A stretch of 22,859 nucleotides of DNA from Plakobranchus ocellatus (lineage: Eukaryota; Mollusca; Gastropoda; Plakobranchidae). The notes under the pieces were generated by a model, which worked only from the letters and a program-made list of their open reading frames with translations, did not search any database and had not been told where the DNA came from. A program made the position numbers and the translations under genes. The stretch's first letter is position 1; the number at the start of each line of letters is the position of its first letter. This document shows, in pieces, positions 10,395 through 21,520 of this stretch. The DNA lies in assembly GCA_019648995.1 (NCBI GenBank), contig BLXT01005777.1:1778170-1801028 (forward strand), written 5' to 3'.

Positions 10395-10959
10395 NNNNNN
10401 NNNNNNNNNNNNNNNNNNNNNNNNNNNNNNNNNNNNNNNNNNNNNNNNNNNNNNNNNNNNNNNNNNNNNNNNNNNNNNNNNNNNNNNNNNNNNNNNNNNN
10501 NNNNNNNNNNNNNNNNNNNNNNNNNNNNNNNNNNNNNNNNNNNNNNNNNNNNNNNNNNNNNNNNNNNNNNNNNNNNNNNNNNNNNNNNNNNNNNNNNNNN
10601 NNNNNNNNNNNNNNNNNNNNNNNNNNNNNNNNNNNNNNNNNNNNNNNNNNNNNNNNNNNNNNNNNNNNNNNNNNNNNNNNNNNNNNNNNNNNNNNNNNNN
10701 NNNNNNNNNNNNNNNNNNNNNNNNNNNNNNNNNNNNNNNNNNNNNNNNNNNNNNNNNNNNNNNNNNNNNNNNNNNNNNNNNNNNNNNNNNNNNNNNNNNN
10801 NNNNNNNNNNNNNNNNNNNNNNNNNNNNNNNNNNNNNNNNNNNNNNNNNNNNNNNNNNNNNNNNNNNNNNNNNNNNNNNNNNNNNNNNNNNNNNNNNNNN
10901 NNNNNNNNNNNNNNNNNNNNNNNNNNNNNNNNNNNNNNNNNNNNNNNNNNNNNNNNNNN

Positions 10960-11000
<41 letters not shown>

Positions 11001-11684
11001 CTGGTTGGAACTTATCTTTGAAAATTAAATAACACCGAAAATATTGGATTTTTTTTTTAATCTTCAACCTATTATGTCATTGATAGGATTTGTTTTCATA
11101 GCATTTTTTTTATACTGTTTGTGATAAAAGATAAATATTTTTCGTATGACGAGGTGATTGAACCATAAGAAAAGAATGAGAGCAATTATTTTTGTTTCGA
11201 TGAGAAGAAAGATGTAATAATAAATTGAATAGCACAGAATAGCCATTTATGGCGTCAGTGTTTAATTTTTAAAATGAAAACACAAATTTGATAGTAATTT
11301 GATAGCACGAAATAAACATTTGTGACATTGATATCTTTTTTTGAAAATATTTTGTCAAGTTTTTTTGTGAGCACAGACCTAGCACATGTTTTTACCACTA
11401 TTGGTCATTTCTTGTCTTTTTTGTTTTTTTAACAAAACCTGTTCATTAGAGCAAAAGGACGAAAAATTTCTCATAATTTCTGCTTCGTTTGCGTCTTTTA
11501 TGAAACCTGTTTTCCACTTTCTTATGAACCAAATTTATGTGATCATGATAGGCGTTTACTCAGTCATCTTTCGATAGCCTTTTTTTCTGTAAACATTGTC
11601 ATAAAGTCCAAATTACAAACAAAAGCTTTTAACACATGCATTAAAAATTTTTTTTTTCTCTTTATTATCTATTTGATTTCTCAG
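9805..11684 (+). other. Intron 2 of the cystine-knot gene (phase 2), containing a gap
   Basis: This intron of 1880 bases, 565 of them unresolved N, runs from GTAAGG to TATTTGATTTCTCAG. It contains the interrupted AGT repeat and otherwise AT-rich DNA. Small ORFs at 11064-11246 and 11386-11577 have no support. Confidence 0.75.
10351..11000. repeat. AGT trinucleotide repeat split by an assembly gap
   Basis: AGT units occupy 10351-10394 and, in the same orientation, 10960-10991, ending in GTGGTGGTG. The 565 N between them (10395-10959) have pure repeat on both sides. The poly-Thr, poly-Val and poly-Ser frames spanning the gap are not genes. The true array length is unknown. Confidence 0.95.
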
Positions 11685-11907
11685 AAATGAGTTCAGCAGT
11701 TGTGCGGGCGGTCAGGGTGCATCTTGCAGGCAGGTTTATCGAGCTCACTGGACGTTCGTGTTCTCCAAGTCATCAGGTGCACAATTAATTCCTCATGAAG
11801 TGCCCTCACACTGTGAATGTATGAACATTGGGGAAGAAAGTCCAAACCATGAGATGGCCAGGCCTACTAACATTCCAGGAAGGGAGCAACCTTCGAGTTC
11901 TAAGTAG
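11685..11907 (+). CDS. Cystine-knot ligand precursor, exon C (C-terminus and stop)
   Basis: This is the terminal coding exon. The acceptor is strong (long pyrimidine tract, then TTTGATTTCTCAG, AG at 11683-11684). In the phase left by exon B it reads 73 codons to TAG 11905-11907. It supplies the last four cysteines of the domain: one in NEFSSC, one in GASCRQVYRAHW, and the closing pair in HEVPSHCECMN. The pattern C...CxQxY...hydrophobic beta hairpin...(V/I)PSxCxC is what closes the knot in Spatzle-like ligands. A 25-residue polar tail follows. From the Lys-Arg site the mature chain would be about 122 residues with seven cysteines, close in size and cysteine number to mature Spatzle. A neurotrophin-like, trunk/PTTH-like or mollusc-specific cystine-knot assignment is also possible; the fold class is surer than the ligand name. 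Confidence 0.72.
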
Positions 11908-12300
11908 GAATTGGAACAACTTGATTTAATTGAGTAAAGCATTGTGTTCTCTCTTTGTAATAATATCTTGTCATAAAATGTAGACTCAAACAACTGACTA
12001 AATACGGAGAATGAAAGCCTAATTATTCAACTGTAGTGCACAGAATATTGGAGTGTTTTATCTATGGTTCAGCTTTTTTTATCGTTTGCATGATTTAGAA
12101 AAATTACAAAAAATTCGTTATCTCTTTTGCAACATACTGACACCGAGAGGCGTGAGAAAAATATCCCTGGCTCTTTTTGAGAAGCTAGATTACGATGTTG
12201 ATCAAGTTTTTGTAAAATATGCTGACACATAATAAGCTGCTTTCATTTCATGCAAAGTTTTACAAACACACACGGAATAAATAGCTTTGGTCGCTGTAGA
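11908..12300 (+). other. Probable 3' UTR of the cystine-knot gene
   Basis: AT-rich sequence follows the stop codon. A canonical polyadenylation hexamer AATAAA lies at 12276-12281, about 370 bases downstream. It is the best candidate 3' end, but AATAAA is frequent by chance in DNA this AT-rich. Confidence 0.35.
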
Positions 12301-13778
12301 CATTAGGAGTAAGTAATGAAGAAGTATCGATAGACCTACATTGACATACCATTGATACAAAAATTGCAGTTTTTTACTATTTTCTTATGTACTGTACCAC
12401 GATTATGTCATGGTCCCATATATTATGTTACTTTTTAGGTTTAGATTTTGCTGATAATCCATCTACCGTAATTACTCGCAGATAATGAGAGATCAGAAAG
12501 TGATTGGAACACTTTCATTGCAATAGTCACAAAGCAGGATCGCTGAGCTTAAAATCAATGCTAGCTATTCGACATGTATAATTTAATATTTGAGGTGTAT
12601 TTTTAGAAACGTGCTAGCGTAAATGATGCCACTTTAAAAAGCAGTGATGACATTAAGAAAAATACTTCAATCTCTGTTTTAATTGTGATTCGCGATAAAG
12701 GTCACCTTAATGAATTAATACTGAATAAACATACCTTTTTGTGCGAACACCTCACCCACATGAAAGTTCACCGACGGTTATACTAACCCTAATAAAATAT
12801 GAATGGCGGCCCAAGATGGGATAAAAAAAAAAAAAAAACAAACCAAGAAGATTTTTTTAAGGATTCAATAGATGAATTGAATACCTTTGATATTATCTAA
12901 AATGAAAAAAAAATCTGTCCATCCATGAAGCTGTTGGAATGCATTGACAACAAAAGGAAATGTGAAAAAAAGGAATATGGAAGAAAATACACTGTCTTTT
13001 ACTGTGACGAGGTCGGCAATGGCTCTTATCGTAAATTAAATGGACAATTAATTTTCTTTTGAGAATTGTTAAGCCCATAACTGAGATTATTTTTTTATGA
13101 AAGCAGCTTAGTTTCTTTCATTTGAATGTATATCGTTGGTGGTAAAATCTATTTGTAATCTATACAATACTTTTCAAGCTGAGTTGATTAAACAGAGGCA
13201 CTTTTTGGAATCAAATCCACTGATACATTCTATTTTTTATTTGATGTTTGTATACATAGGTTCCTTTTTTTAATTATGTTTTACTTCATTAAAATTTTGT
13301 TTATTTAATATTAGAGATTATAGGATGAATGCTATTGGCTTGGTTTATTCTGTTAGAAACGGGCGATCTTACACCAGACCAAAGCGTCCTAAATAGCTTG
13401 TTGTGGGCGGTCTCTGCGCCAGGTGCCCGCGGGCTCGCGCAGCAGTTCAGTAGTGCGTTCACTCGTATCCGGAACCAAGCATAGTTAAGTGCAAACACAC
13501 ATGAGAATCAGATGCAAAATGAGCCCAATGTATTCACTTGGCTGTAAATCTCAGTATTTAGGGGGCTAGAAAAGTATCAATAGGAGGAACGCGCAAAAAT
13601 AATAGAATGAACTAAGAAAAAGAAGTCGATGGAAAAAGAATATTACACGGTGAAGCAAAAATATAATGTATCGTTCAGCTACAGCGTGCACTGTGGAATA
13701 TAAGTGAAAATACGGATGTACTTACATAATGCTTAATTGTCGATTTCGCATTCCGTGGGCAGGGGAACTTATTTCCAT
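12301..13778. other. Non-coding stretch with a GC-rich patch
   Basis: It is mostly AT-rich with no gene I can support. The exception is a GC-rich patch at about 13366-13475, containing GCGCCAGGTGCCCGCGGGCT, which stands out sharply. Open frames of 40-65 codons cross the patch on both strands, but none carries a recognisable motif. Confidence 0.5.
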
Positions 13779-15660
13779 TTACACTGACGTAGAGGAAAGC
13801 TTTGCAACTTTCCTTCTCTGTTGTCGCCTGTCTTGTTGGGTATGGTGCTGACAGTATCGTTTCAGCAAAATATTGATCAATCTTGAGAGGCCCTTTCCTC
13901 CAATTTCAATGTCAATGTTGAATAGTGACGGGATGTGGCCCACCACATTCAGCAGACGCTGGCGGCAGTTTTCTGATACAGAGATGCAGTCACAAAGGTA
14001 TTTGCAAATGTGGTCAGCTGGAACAGAGGGCTGGACGGCAAGCAGAGGCCACCGCGATTCAGCGTGCTCACATATGACCCCACTTCTTATGGCACATACT
14101 CTGGATCACATTTGTGCTCTGGGTGCTTGGAGGCGATGTATTCTCCAATGAAAAGCAATGCCATCCTCACATCGGAGGTTGCTTGCAATGTCAGGTGTAT
14201 TGTCTAAGTGGATGAGTTTTCCATCATCAAGGGCTTGTTACTGTCCCTGCACTGACTGGCACTAGAATAGTTAGATAGTATAGGTCATTTTCAAGGAGCA
14301 GCTTAGTTTAATCCATCCTGTGAGTGAAGAAAAAATCCTCAGCTGTGAAGTAGTAGTTGGACCGAGCAGACATCCTGAAATGACCAAATTAGAGCTCTAT
14401 ATCATCTTGTTGGAAAACGCCAACAGCGACATACTGGTGCTGCAAGGCGATGTCAACTGTCAGCAAATATTCGCACGCATCAATTAAGCATAGATGATGC
14501 AAGATATTTGCAGTCTGAACAGTAAAGGCTTGATCCGATGCTGTTAAGTAGGCCTCAGCTGTTGAGCCTAATCAGTCCACTGTCGTAAGATGGATAGCTG
14601 TATGCTTCCAGATTCCGACTTATACACAGCGTTTTTATCATCATCCCTAAAACAAATATGTTCGTTTTGGGTTTTGGTTTTGAACACTTTCCATAGCTGC
14701 AACACAAGGCGATGAAGTCTGCTGTTTTGTGCTGCTAAGCTGGCTTGGATATGGCAGAATTGCGGAGGGCAGCACTTGTCTTTTCTGAATAAATATTCAG
14801 CATCAGTGAGACCTTTTGCTTCTCTATGCTTGATGGATGCACAGATGATACATTCAGAAAAGAAAGCTTCACCATGTGTTTTTCCTCCTTTTTGAACAGC
14901 TCCTCCAAATGACTCCATTGGGCAAGGTTAACAGAAGACTTCCTTGAGGGCATGGATAGCCTTCGTCTTTTCAGAGGCCCAATTGTTGCGAATGGTCTTT
15001 ATTTAATGGACTGTCGTAGAGCAAAAACAGTGCCATGCTGCTGTCGAACGGTGACTCCAATGTCCATGGCCTTGATTGATCAATAGCTGTAGACTTGGAA
15101 AACACAGATTCGTTGACCCTGTTGTTGTTGTTGACCACCGCAACAATCTGTGCACCATAAGACTCCAGTGATGTGATTATCTTACACAATTGACTGAATA
15201 AAAAATTAGCCCTGAGTGCGTGGCATGGCAGAATCTTAGCCATGAAGACTGGTCCTCCAAAGAAGCACTTGACCTTTCAAGCATTTTGAATAGGTGCTTT
15301 TGCTTTGGCTGAGATTCTGAAGTACATGCAGAAAGAATGCCTGCTCCTGATCGAGTCCCACTCATGATCATAAAGCTTTCTAGCTTTCTCCATACGCCCC
15401 TAAATATCCACCTTCTGCAAACTTTTCGACAGTCTTTCCCCAAAGTTTCAAGAGCAAGACAGTTCTGGGTGTCAACAGTGGGAACTGAATGATCTTGGGA
15501 CCTTGTTGGATCTTCATGTGTTAATTTTTGTGGTTGGTCATGGAACTGTTTTCGCTGCAGATGGTATGCAAGAGTTGAGTCGGCCCCTTGTACGCTCAGC
15601 ACTTCTGCTGAACAATCCCGTAAGCACGTAGCGCAAAGACCGATCACAACAGAGGAATCT
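13779..15660 (-). pseudogene. Broken P-element/THAP9-like DDE transposase
   Basis: Read on the minus strand, pieces in different frames follow the order of P-element/THAP9-type transposases. First comes KVKCFFGGPVFMAKILPC with a following hydrophobic stretch (about 15170-15270), then IVAVVNNNNRVNESVF (about 15100-15150), then FLLYDS (near 15013-15030). A frameshift then leads to IKTIRNNWASEKT (IRNNW at 14979-14993). The conserved LAQWSHLEELFKKEEKHMVK block, the helix ending SEKTSAALRN and LWKVFKTKTQNEHICFRDDD follow. Near 14345-14420 lies QQDDIEL-stop-FGHFRMSARSNYYFT, equivalent to the family's C-terminal RNase H-like block. Then come EYIASKHPE and STLNRGGLCLPS, and a C-terminal tail ending at TTA 13779-13781. 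About 1.9 kb matches a full-length enzyme. At least four frame changes and several in-frame stops make it non-functional. The segment above about 15400 is not recognisable, and I see no THAP zinc finger or terminal inverted repeats. Confidence 0.8.
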
Positions 15661-15904
15661 ATTTTTGGATGATACGGCCTGTTAATCAGGTCGCCTCAGT
15701 TATCTTGATGCCTGCACCTTTGTGATTGCGAAGAGGGGGTGTTTTCAAGAAACAAAGTAGATTCGTACAAAGTCATCCATGGTCTAAATTTCGAAGCAAA
15801 AATCCTGGCTCGTCCAGGCATTGTATAAATCAAGCGAGTCCTATGCTCCAAACGAGCTAAAGGGAATAACTAAAGAATTCCAATTTTTTTTCTTTATACT
15901 TAGT
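15661..15904. other. Flank of the transposase, unassigned
   Basis: This sequence of moderate GC content lies 5' of the transposase remains. It may be more of the same element (its N-terminal region or 5' end), but translation in all minus frames gives no THAP C2CH pattern. Confidence 0.3.
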
Positions 15905-16060
15905 ACTGTGTATTAGTTTGCTGTTACTGTCTTCGTCGTCAAGCCTTGAGGAGATCTAGCCACCCAATTAGTGCTGGGTGAGTACAGAGGCTCCGATAAA
16001 ATAGCTGGCCTAGACTGGCAGTCGAACAGGTCACCATCCGCTAGACTGTCATATACTTCT
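15905..16060 (-). mobile_element. tRNA-derived SINE, degenerate copy 1
   Basis: On the minus strand there is an A-box-like AGTCTAGCGGATGG (reverse complement at about 16034-16047). A B-box-like CTGTTCGACTGCC (about 16018-16030) follows at tRNA-like spacing. Next comes a body containing CACCCAGCACTAATTGGGTG (15961-15980). The same body motif, in the same order after tRNA-like boxes, occurs in the copy at 20055-20278, so the two are members of one family. The ends are not sharp. Confidence 0.65.
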
Positions 16061-16604
16061 TTAAATGCATGATTTTAATAAAGAGTGTTATTTAGTGCAC
16101 ATAAAGGGACTGTTCGATAGACAAGCTAATATGGTATAACATCCTTCATCTAGTTTCACCAGGTACGGTGTCTATTATACTATAATTTATAAGTATTAAA
16201 CATGCCAACATCTTTTCATGAAGATAGGAGAAGCTTAAGTGGAACATTAAAGAAAAAAAAGGGAAAAGACATATAAAATAATAAAAAAAAAACATACAGT
16301 TTGAAAGGACGATTATTTTTGTAATAATAAACAATTTCTGGAATACTTCTGTCAGGAAGAAAAACAAACCTGAAGAGCAAAATAAAAGGCAAGGGAGATT
16401 TTGTGTATACATTTGAAGCGATATAAAAATCATGTTTTAAGGATCTGGAATGGCTTTCATAATTAGTGTAAGCAAGTCTTGAAGAATGTGAAGTTTTGGA
16501 TACTTAATCCGGTCTTAGACTTTTAAAGTCATCACATGTTTTTATGATCCAATCAAAGGTTCTAAAACGTAACCAGATTAAAAAAATAGATAAATGAATA
16601 AAAT
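16061..16604. other. AT-rich non-coding stretch
   Basis: No gene is supported here. The 95-codon minus-strand frame at 16146-16433 is Phe/Leu/Ile-rich and follows the base composition. Confidence 0.6.
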
Positions 16605-16607
16605 ACA

Positions 16608-16688
<81 letters not shown>

Positions 16689-16694
16689 GTGTGC
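16605..16694. repeat. CA microsatellite passing into AT/TG
   Basis: About 35 CA units are followed by a short (AT)n and a TGTG end. The poly-Cys/Val frame on the minus strand is an artefact. Confidence 0.97.
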
Positions 16695-18470
16695 CTTTTG
16701 TCAGTTTTTTTTGTGGTTTTTTTTTGTTTTTGTTTCATTCTTATCAGCGTAGCAAACATAAATTATGATAAAATGTCCGATAGAAATACAAGCATTAAAG
16801 GAAAGGAATCAACCATAGATAACCTACCGATTGGGAAGCAAGAATGGTGATGATCGAAAAGAAGAAAGACGGAAAAGGAAGGAAGGAAATAGAGGAAAGT
16901 AAGAGAAAAAAAATGTAGTCAGAGGAATATTTACACAAAGAACGATAGTAAAATAGTGTAGCATAAGAAAAAATATTATTTTTTAAAATTAAATTTGAGC
17001 GTTGAAAAGTGCACTCAGATGAATATGTTTTCTAGACACAAGATCTTGGCGGGTTTTTTTTTCGCTTCTGATAATGACAATGCAAGAGAACTTTGTGAAG
17101 ACGACAGGTGGCTAAAGAAGATTTATATAAAAAATTGCTTTCGCTCTAATTTTCATTCTAGAGGCAAAGCAAGACCAACAACTGCGGCATTATAGTTACA
17201 TGCAATCGGTGTTCACGGTGGACAGAACTTTGAGGTAAAGTTAACTAAACCTTAATGCTATGTGCGACTGTAACCTCAGGTTATACAAATTTCGTATCTG
17301 AACATTCAAAACGCCTTCAATAGATAGCTTGGTACTTTTTAATAATGCTTTTATTGACTGCCTAAAAAGTTGGTTGAAATAAGCTGCGTTCACTAACAGT
17401 AAAAAATGATATAATAGTAATTATTTTTTTCCAGCTTCCCGGTTTTTCATCCAAGACGTGATTTATTACATACAAGCTTTAAAAAAAGTAGCCATATCAA
17501 AACGATATTCTGCAAAGAGTTCCATAAAAGTGATTTAAAGATTGAAACTGTATCGTCGTATCGTTTTTATTGGGCATTTTCAGTTAGTTTTGAAAAAGAG
17601 ACACAAATGGTATAAATAACTATCGGTTATTGATTCTCTTTTTCTTCTGCACAATAGTAATTTATTTTCAATTTTATGTCCGTCTTTAGACCTTTTTTTT
17701 TAAATCAATGTCACCTCGTAAAATCAGGCTTGCGTTTTCTAGGAAAAGTATGATCAAATCAAGCCGCAAATCTCTACAATTATCTTTTGTTTGTCCAAGG
17801 ATGACCGTATAGTAATAATGAACTATCATTTTTGTGAACATAGCGTTAGGTTAAAAAAAAAAAAAACGTGGCACATTTTACAAATCAATTTATCCTTATC
17901 CCGAGATGAATTTGCCATTTTACCTGGAGCTGGTGTGAAGTGTTGAAATCTGGAATCTTAATATTTATATTTGTACACCATAGATCCGGATTTAGACTCG
18001 GTCAACTCATGACTATGTGGTTTTTTCCCCTAATCCATATCCGTGCAACCCATGGACAAACGCATATTTACACATAGAGAATAGTTTTAAATAGATAGTA
18101 AACTTTATAATCGAGTCTCTCATTAATCTAGATCTCAGCTAAGACTCTCTATCAAGAGAAATGCTTATCTTTTTTATTTGAGCATCTCTTTTCCTCACGG
18201 AATCATTGACTCGTGTTATTACTTTTTGGCATTATGTGCACTTGTGCAATGCTTATTTTGATGAACCAAAAAACTTAGGCCTACTGTCTTGGTTAATTGT
18301 CTGTTTAAAAAATAAACGGCTGATTCCTGTATCCTTGCCTTAAAATAATTTGTAATAAGGTAGAAACAACCGGGCTTCTGCAGTTTCTAAGTCACATCAT
18401 CACCTACATATTTTGAAAATTTCGAAACTTCACGTACAGATGTTTTCGATAAGGTAAGAGAGAATATATC

Positions 18471-18473
<3 letters not shown>
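16695..18473. other. AT-rich non-coding stretch
   Basis: I see no supported gene here. It contains a purine-rich piece at 16855-16915 and A/T homopolymers. The 66-codon + frame at 16995-17195 starts at TTG and has no recognisable motif. Confidence 0.6.
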
Positions 18474-18568
<95 letters not shown>

Positions 18569-18591
18569 AGAGAATTTGGAGGGGGGGGGGG
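18474..18591. repeat. GATA, GA and G-run microsatellite
   Basis: About 14 GATA units (18474-18530) run into (GA)n to about 18560. A purine-rich spacer and an uninterrupted run of 11 G (18581-18591) follow. It has the same composite structure as the repeat at 290-387. Confidence 0.96.
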
Positions 18592-20054
18592 TAATGATCA
18601 TGCCTGAGTGAATTCTGAGTAATAATCTTACTTTTATTTTTAGATAAAAAAATAATGCAGATGGTCAATATTTTACAAGTAATGCAATTTTCGCGTAAGT
18701 TTCAACTGCTCCTAAGCTAATAATGTTCTACATACAAACAAGAAAAATTATAATTATTAACCTTAGTTATCTACTGTCATCATCCTGGCATTTTACAAAA
18801 AAATTCAACAAAGATAAATTTCGAGTTTCTATTTAGGATTGTTATTTGTTATAATCATAGATTTATAACGAAACATAAAGCATTTTATGTCTTTAGCAAA
18901 CCAAACCAGATATTTTTACATGGCACGTTCGCATGACAAACCATCAACAGGTAACTCTCAAGTAAACCGTTAAGTAACATCTTTTGAAATGTGGAATATA
19001 ATGAGTGAATCTAATGCTACAGAGGCTGATGTTTCCATTTATATTGTCGGTATAAAAAGGAATTATTAAAACCAACTTTAATACAAAAAATAAATTTTCT
19101 CATTATTTGAATGAACACAACAAAAGGATTTTTTTACGTATAGGTCATTGATCACACCGCCATTTAGAAGAATATGTGAAATATACTTAATAGATCATTT
19201 TGAGATACGTTAAAAAAAACAAAATCTTTTGTTGAAGGCGGACAAACAAACGATTTACATGAGCCCATTTGGTTCTGCACAAAGCAATTAAATCCACTTA
19301 AATAAGCAAGTGTAAATTAATCCCGATCTTTTAAATGTGTATGAAGTTTCTTAAACGGTTTTAAATAAAATTCTTATTTTTGAAGATGAGCACGCCATTC
19401 TACCTAGGACTATTTATACTGCCTTAGATCTTAAGCTCGTCCGCCTTTTCTATATGCTTAGTAAGGGTCTATTAATAAAATTAGGTTTCCGCTTTTTATC
19501 TTGAACATTTTTAATAAAAATTGCTTTACTTCTCAGCAAGATTGCAACGGATTGCGCACTTTAAAAAAATATGTTATCTCTAAAATGACTGACGGCAGTG
19601 ACAAAAACTGAAGCATACATGAAAAACTCTTGGTCTTTACTCCATGGAAACGTAAAATTTTTCCTTTTATCTTATGGAATTTACAGCTCAGAATCCCTGT
19701 GTATTTGCATTTCATAAGAAATAGAACTCGGAATTGAGCAGAATTTTAGTGTCTTTGTTGCCATGCTTGAAAGTCATGGCATTTTCATCATGAATTTTGC
19801 AATGCAATCCAGCCTTGCCTTGATTGAATAACTATACACGCTTTTTTTCTTCTTTTTTAAGAAGCACTATTCTTTATTTTAAAACAAGCACTGAAAAATA
19901 CTTTCTATCGAAACAGATTTATAGATAAAAGGCGCACAAAGATAAAATAAATGAAAAAACTCAGCAGATGCAGAGTTTTGTTGTACACATATTTAATTCC
20001 ATGCCTATATTTTTATGAAAAGCATATAACAGTAAAGTGAGCCGTGCGATTGGT
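18592..20054. other. AT-rich non-coding stretch
   Basis: Nothing beyond homopolymers is recognisable. No exon-like frame with acceptor and donor was found on either strand. Confidence 0.6.
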
Positions 20055-20278
20055 CCAAGCATCGTGGAAGCAGGAGTTCAGTAATACTCTTGACATGCGC
20101 CATTCTGAGGTAGTTTCCCATTGCTTTCCTTGCCGCCTTTTCTTTCGCCGTGTCACAGGCCTAGCTACTCATTAAGTGCTGGGTGGACATAGAAATGAAA
20201 AATTGTCTTATCCCAGACTGGGATTTGAACCTCGGATTTTTCACGTGGTAGCCAATTGCTTTACCAGGTGGAAGCATC
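20055..20278 (-). mobile_element. tRNA-derived SINE, copy 2 (better preserved)
   Basis: On the minus strand an A box, TGGTAAAGCAATTGG (reverse complement at about 20252-20266), is followed by a B box matching GGTTCAAATCC (20221-20231). The spacing is that of a tRNA gene, giving an internal RNA polymerase III promoter. The body then reads TCCACCCAGCACTTAATGAG and, further on, AAAAGGCGGCAAGGAAAGCA. There is no intact cloverleaf, so it is not a working tRNA gene. The body motif is shared with 15905-16060. Confidence 0.8.
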
Positions 20279-21207
20279 CTTACATTTAAGTTCGAGTTCA
20301 GCCTTACTTTTTGAGGATTGGGCTGACGACGTCTAAGGAATACCTAAAATTTAGGGAATCTGATTAGAGCTGTTTAAAATGTATTTTGAAGAACTTTAAA
20401 TTTACTTTTCTCTAGTCTTAAGACAAACTATTGGTTTGTGTCAATAGTTGGAAGAAGTAAGAGAGAAAAAATTGCATACTATCTTTTTTCATTATTCCGT
20501 GAATTAATAATAATAATAATATTAAAAAAACAAAAAAATCATTGATTATTCTAGACTTATCTGAGGCTAGTCAGACACGGATTCTCGCATCACAGTTTTT
20601 GTTTCGTTTAATTTCTTCTGAATATTGCGAAATTAGTGCCTGGGCTAGAGCTGTGCTTCAAGACCTCTCAAGATAAGCCAAATGAAATCATGAAGTCAGT
20701 TTTTGATTGTTTAATGTAAAAGTAAGTTAAGTTTCTTAAAGAGGAAATCTGATTCAAGATAAGGTATGTCTTATGCAGAACTCGGAAAAAAACACTGCTT
20801 TCATTTGCAGCAATGCTGATCGTTTACATGTGCTGATATCTATCATAAAAGATGTACACTCAGTTTCTACGCATTCTCTCATAAAATGACAAATATGTCG
20901 CTTTTCAATACTGCTTTCGTGGTATTTGAAATTTATTGCATCTTTATGAGAGTGAGACCAGGAGTATTAGGTCAGAAACAGTGCTTGGGATGCAGGGCTT
21001 CCCGGTTCCATCTTTTCCTGTTCCAGCTTCAAGAATCTTACTCTATATTCTGATCGTCAACAAAAGCGTTGGCAGTGAAAAGATTTTGCTAAAAACTTGT
21101 TTTCAGCCAGAAGGCATATTTTTTCCTGAAATGCTTTTCTGAGGTGATAATGCAGCTGCAGCAATAAGCCTATTTATTTAAATTATTATCCCTTTTTTTC
21201 CCAACAC
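20279..21207. other. AT-rich non-coding stretch
   Basis: No gene is supported here. A short AAT/TAA repeat lies near 20505-20521. The 68-codon + frame at 20936-21142 lacks an ATG start and recognisable motifs. Confidence 0.6.
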
Positions 21208-21520
21208 TGTTACGACCCCCAAACGCTAAGGGCCGTCACGCTGTGTGCCGAACTACAATTAAGTTATTCAAACAAATCAACAGTAAACGACTGACAAGAG
21301 GAACGTAAAAAAGAAGATAAGAAAACTAGGTTTAAAAAGAAAGAAGCTACAAGGTTACATTTAATGAACACTATGTAAAGACGATAACACTAAAAAAAAA
21401 CCAGCAAAGAGACATAGATTTACAATACTCACAATACTATCAAGCAGCAAATTAAATAAATTATAATAATAAAAAAAAAGAAAACCAGTTCAGTGGGAGT
21501 ACAATGACAAACTGAATATG

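Noticed and set aside
10240-11067. Frames of 226 and 275 codons spanning the gap
   Set aside because: Most of their length is unresolved N, flanked by the AGT repeat.
11793-11993. 66-codon minus-strand frame
   Set aside because: It is antisense to exon C, which has a matching phase, a strong acceptor and a family-like cysteine pattern.
13873-14207. Plus-strand frames of 92 and 65 codons
   Set aside because: They are antisense to the C-terminal part of the decayed transposase, which reads sensibly on the minus strand.
290-18591. CRISPR array
   Set aside because: The periodic sequences are microsatellites with no spacers, and the window is eukaryotic in character.
20221-20266. Possible functional tRNA gene
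   Set aside because: A and B boxes are present, but no acceptor stem or full cloverleaf can be drawn, and the sequence continues into a SINE body shared with another copy.
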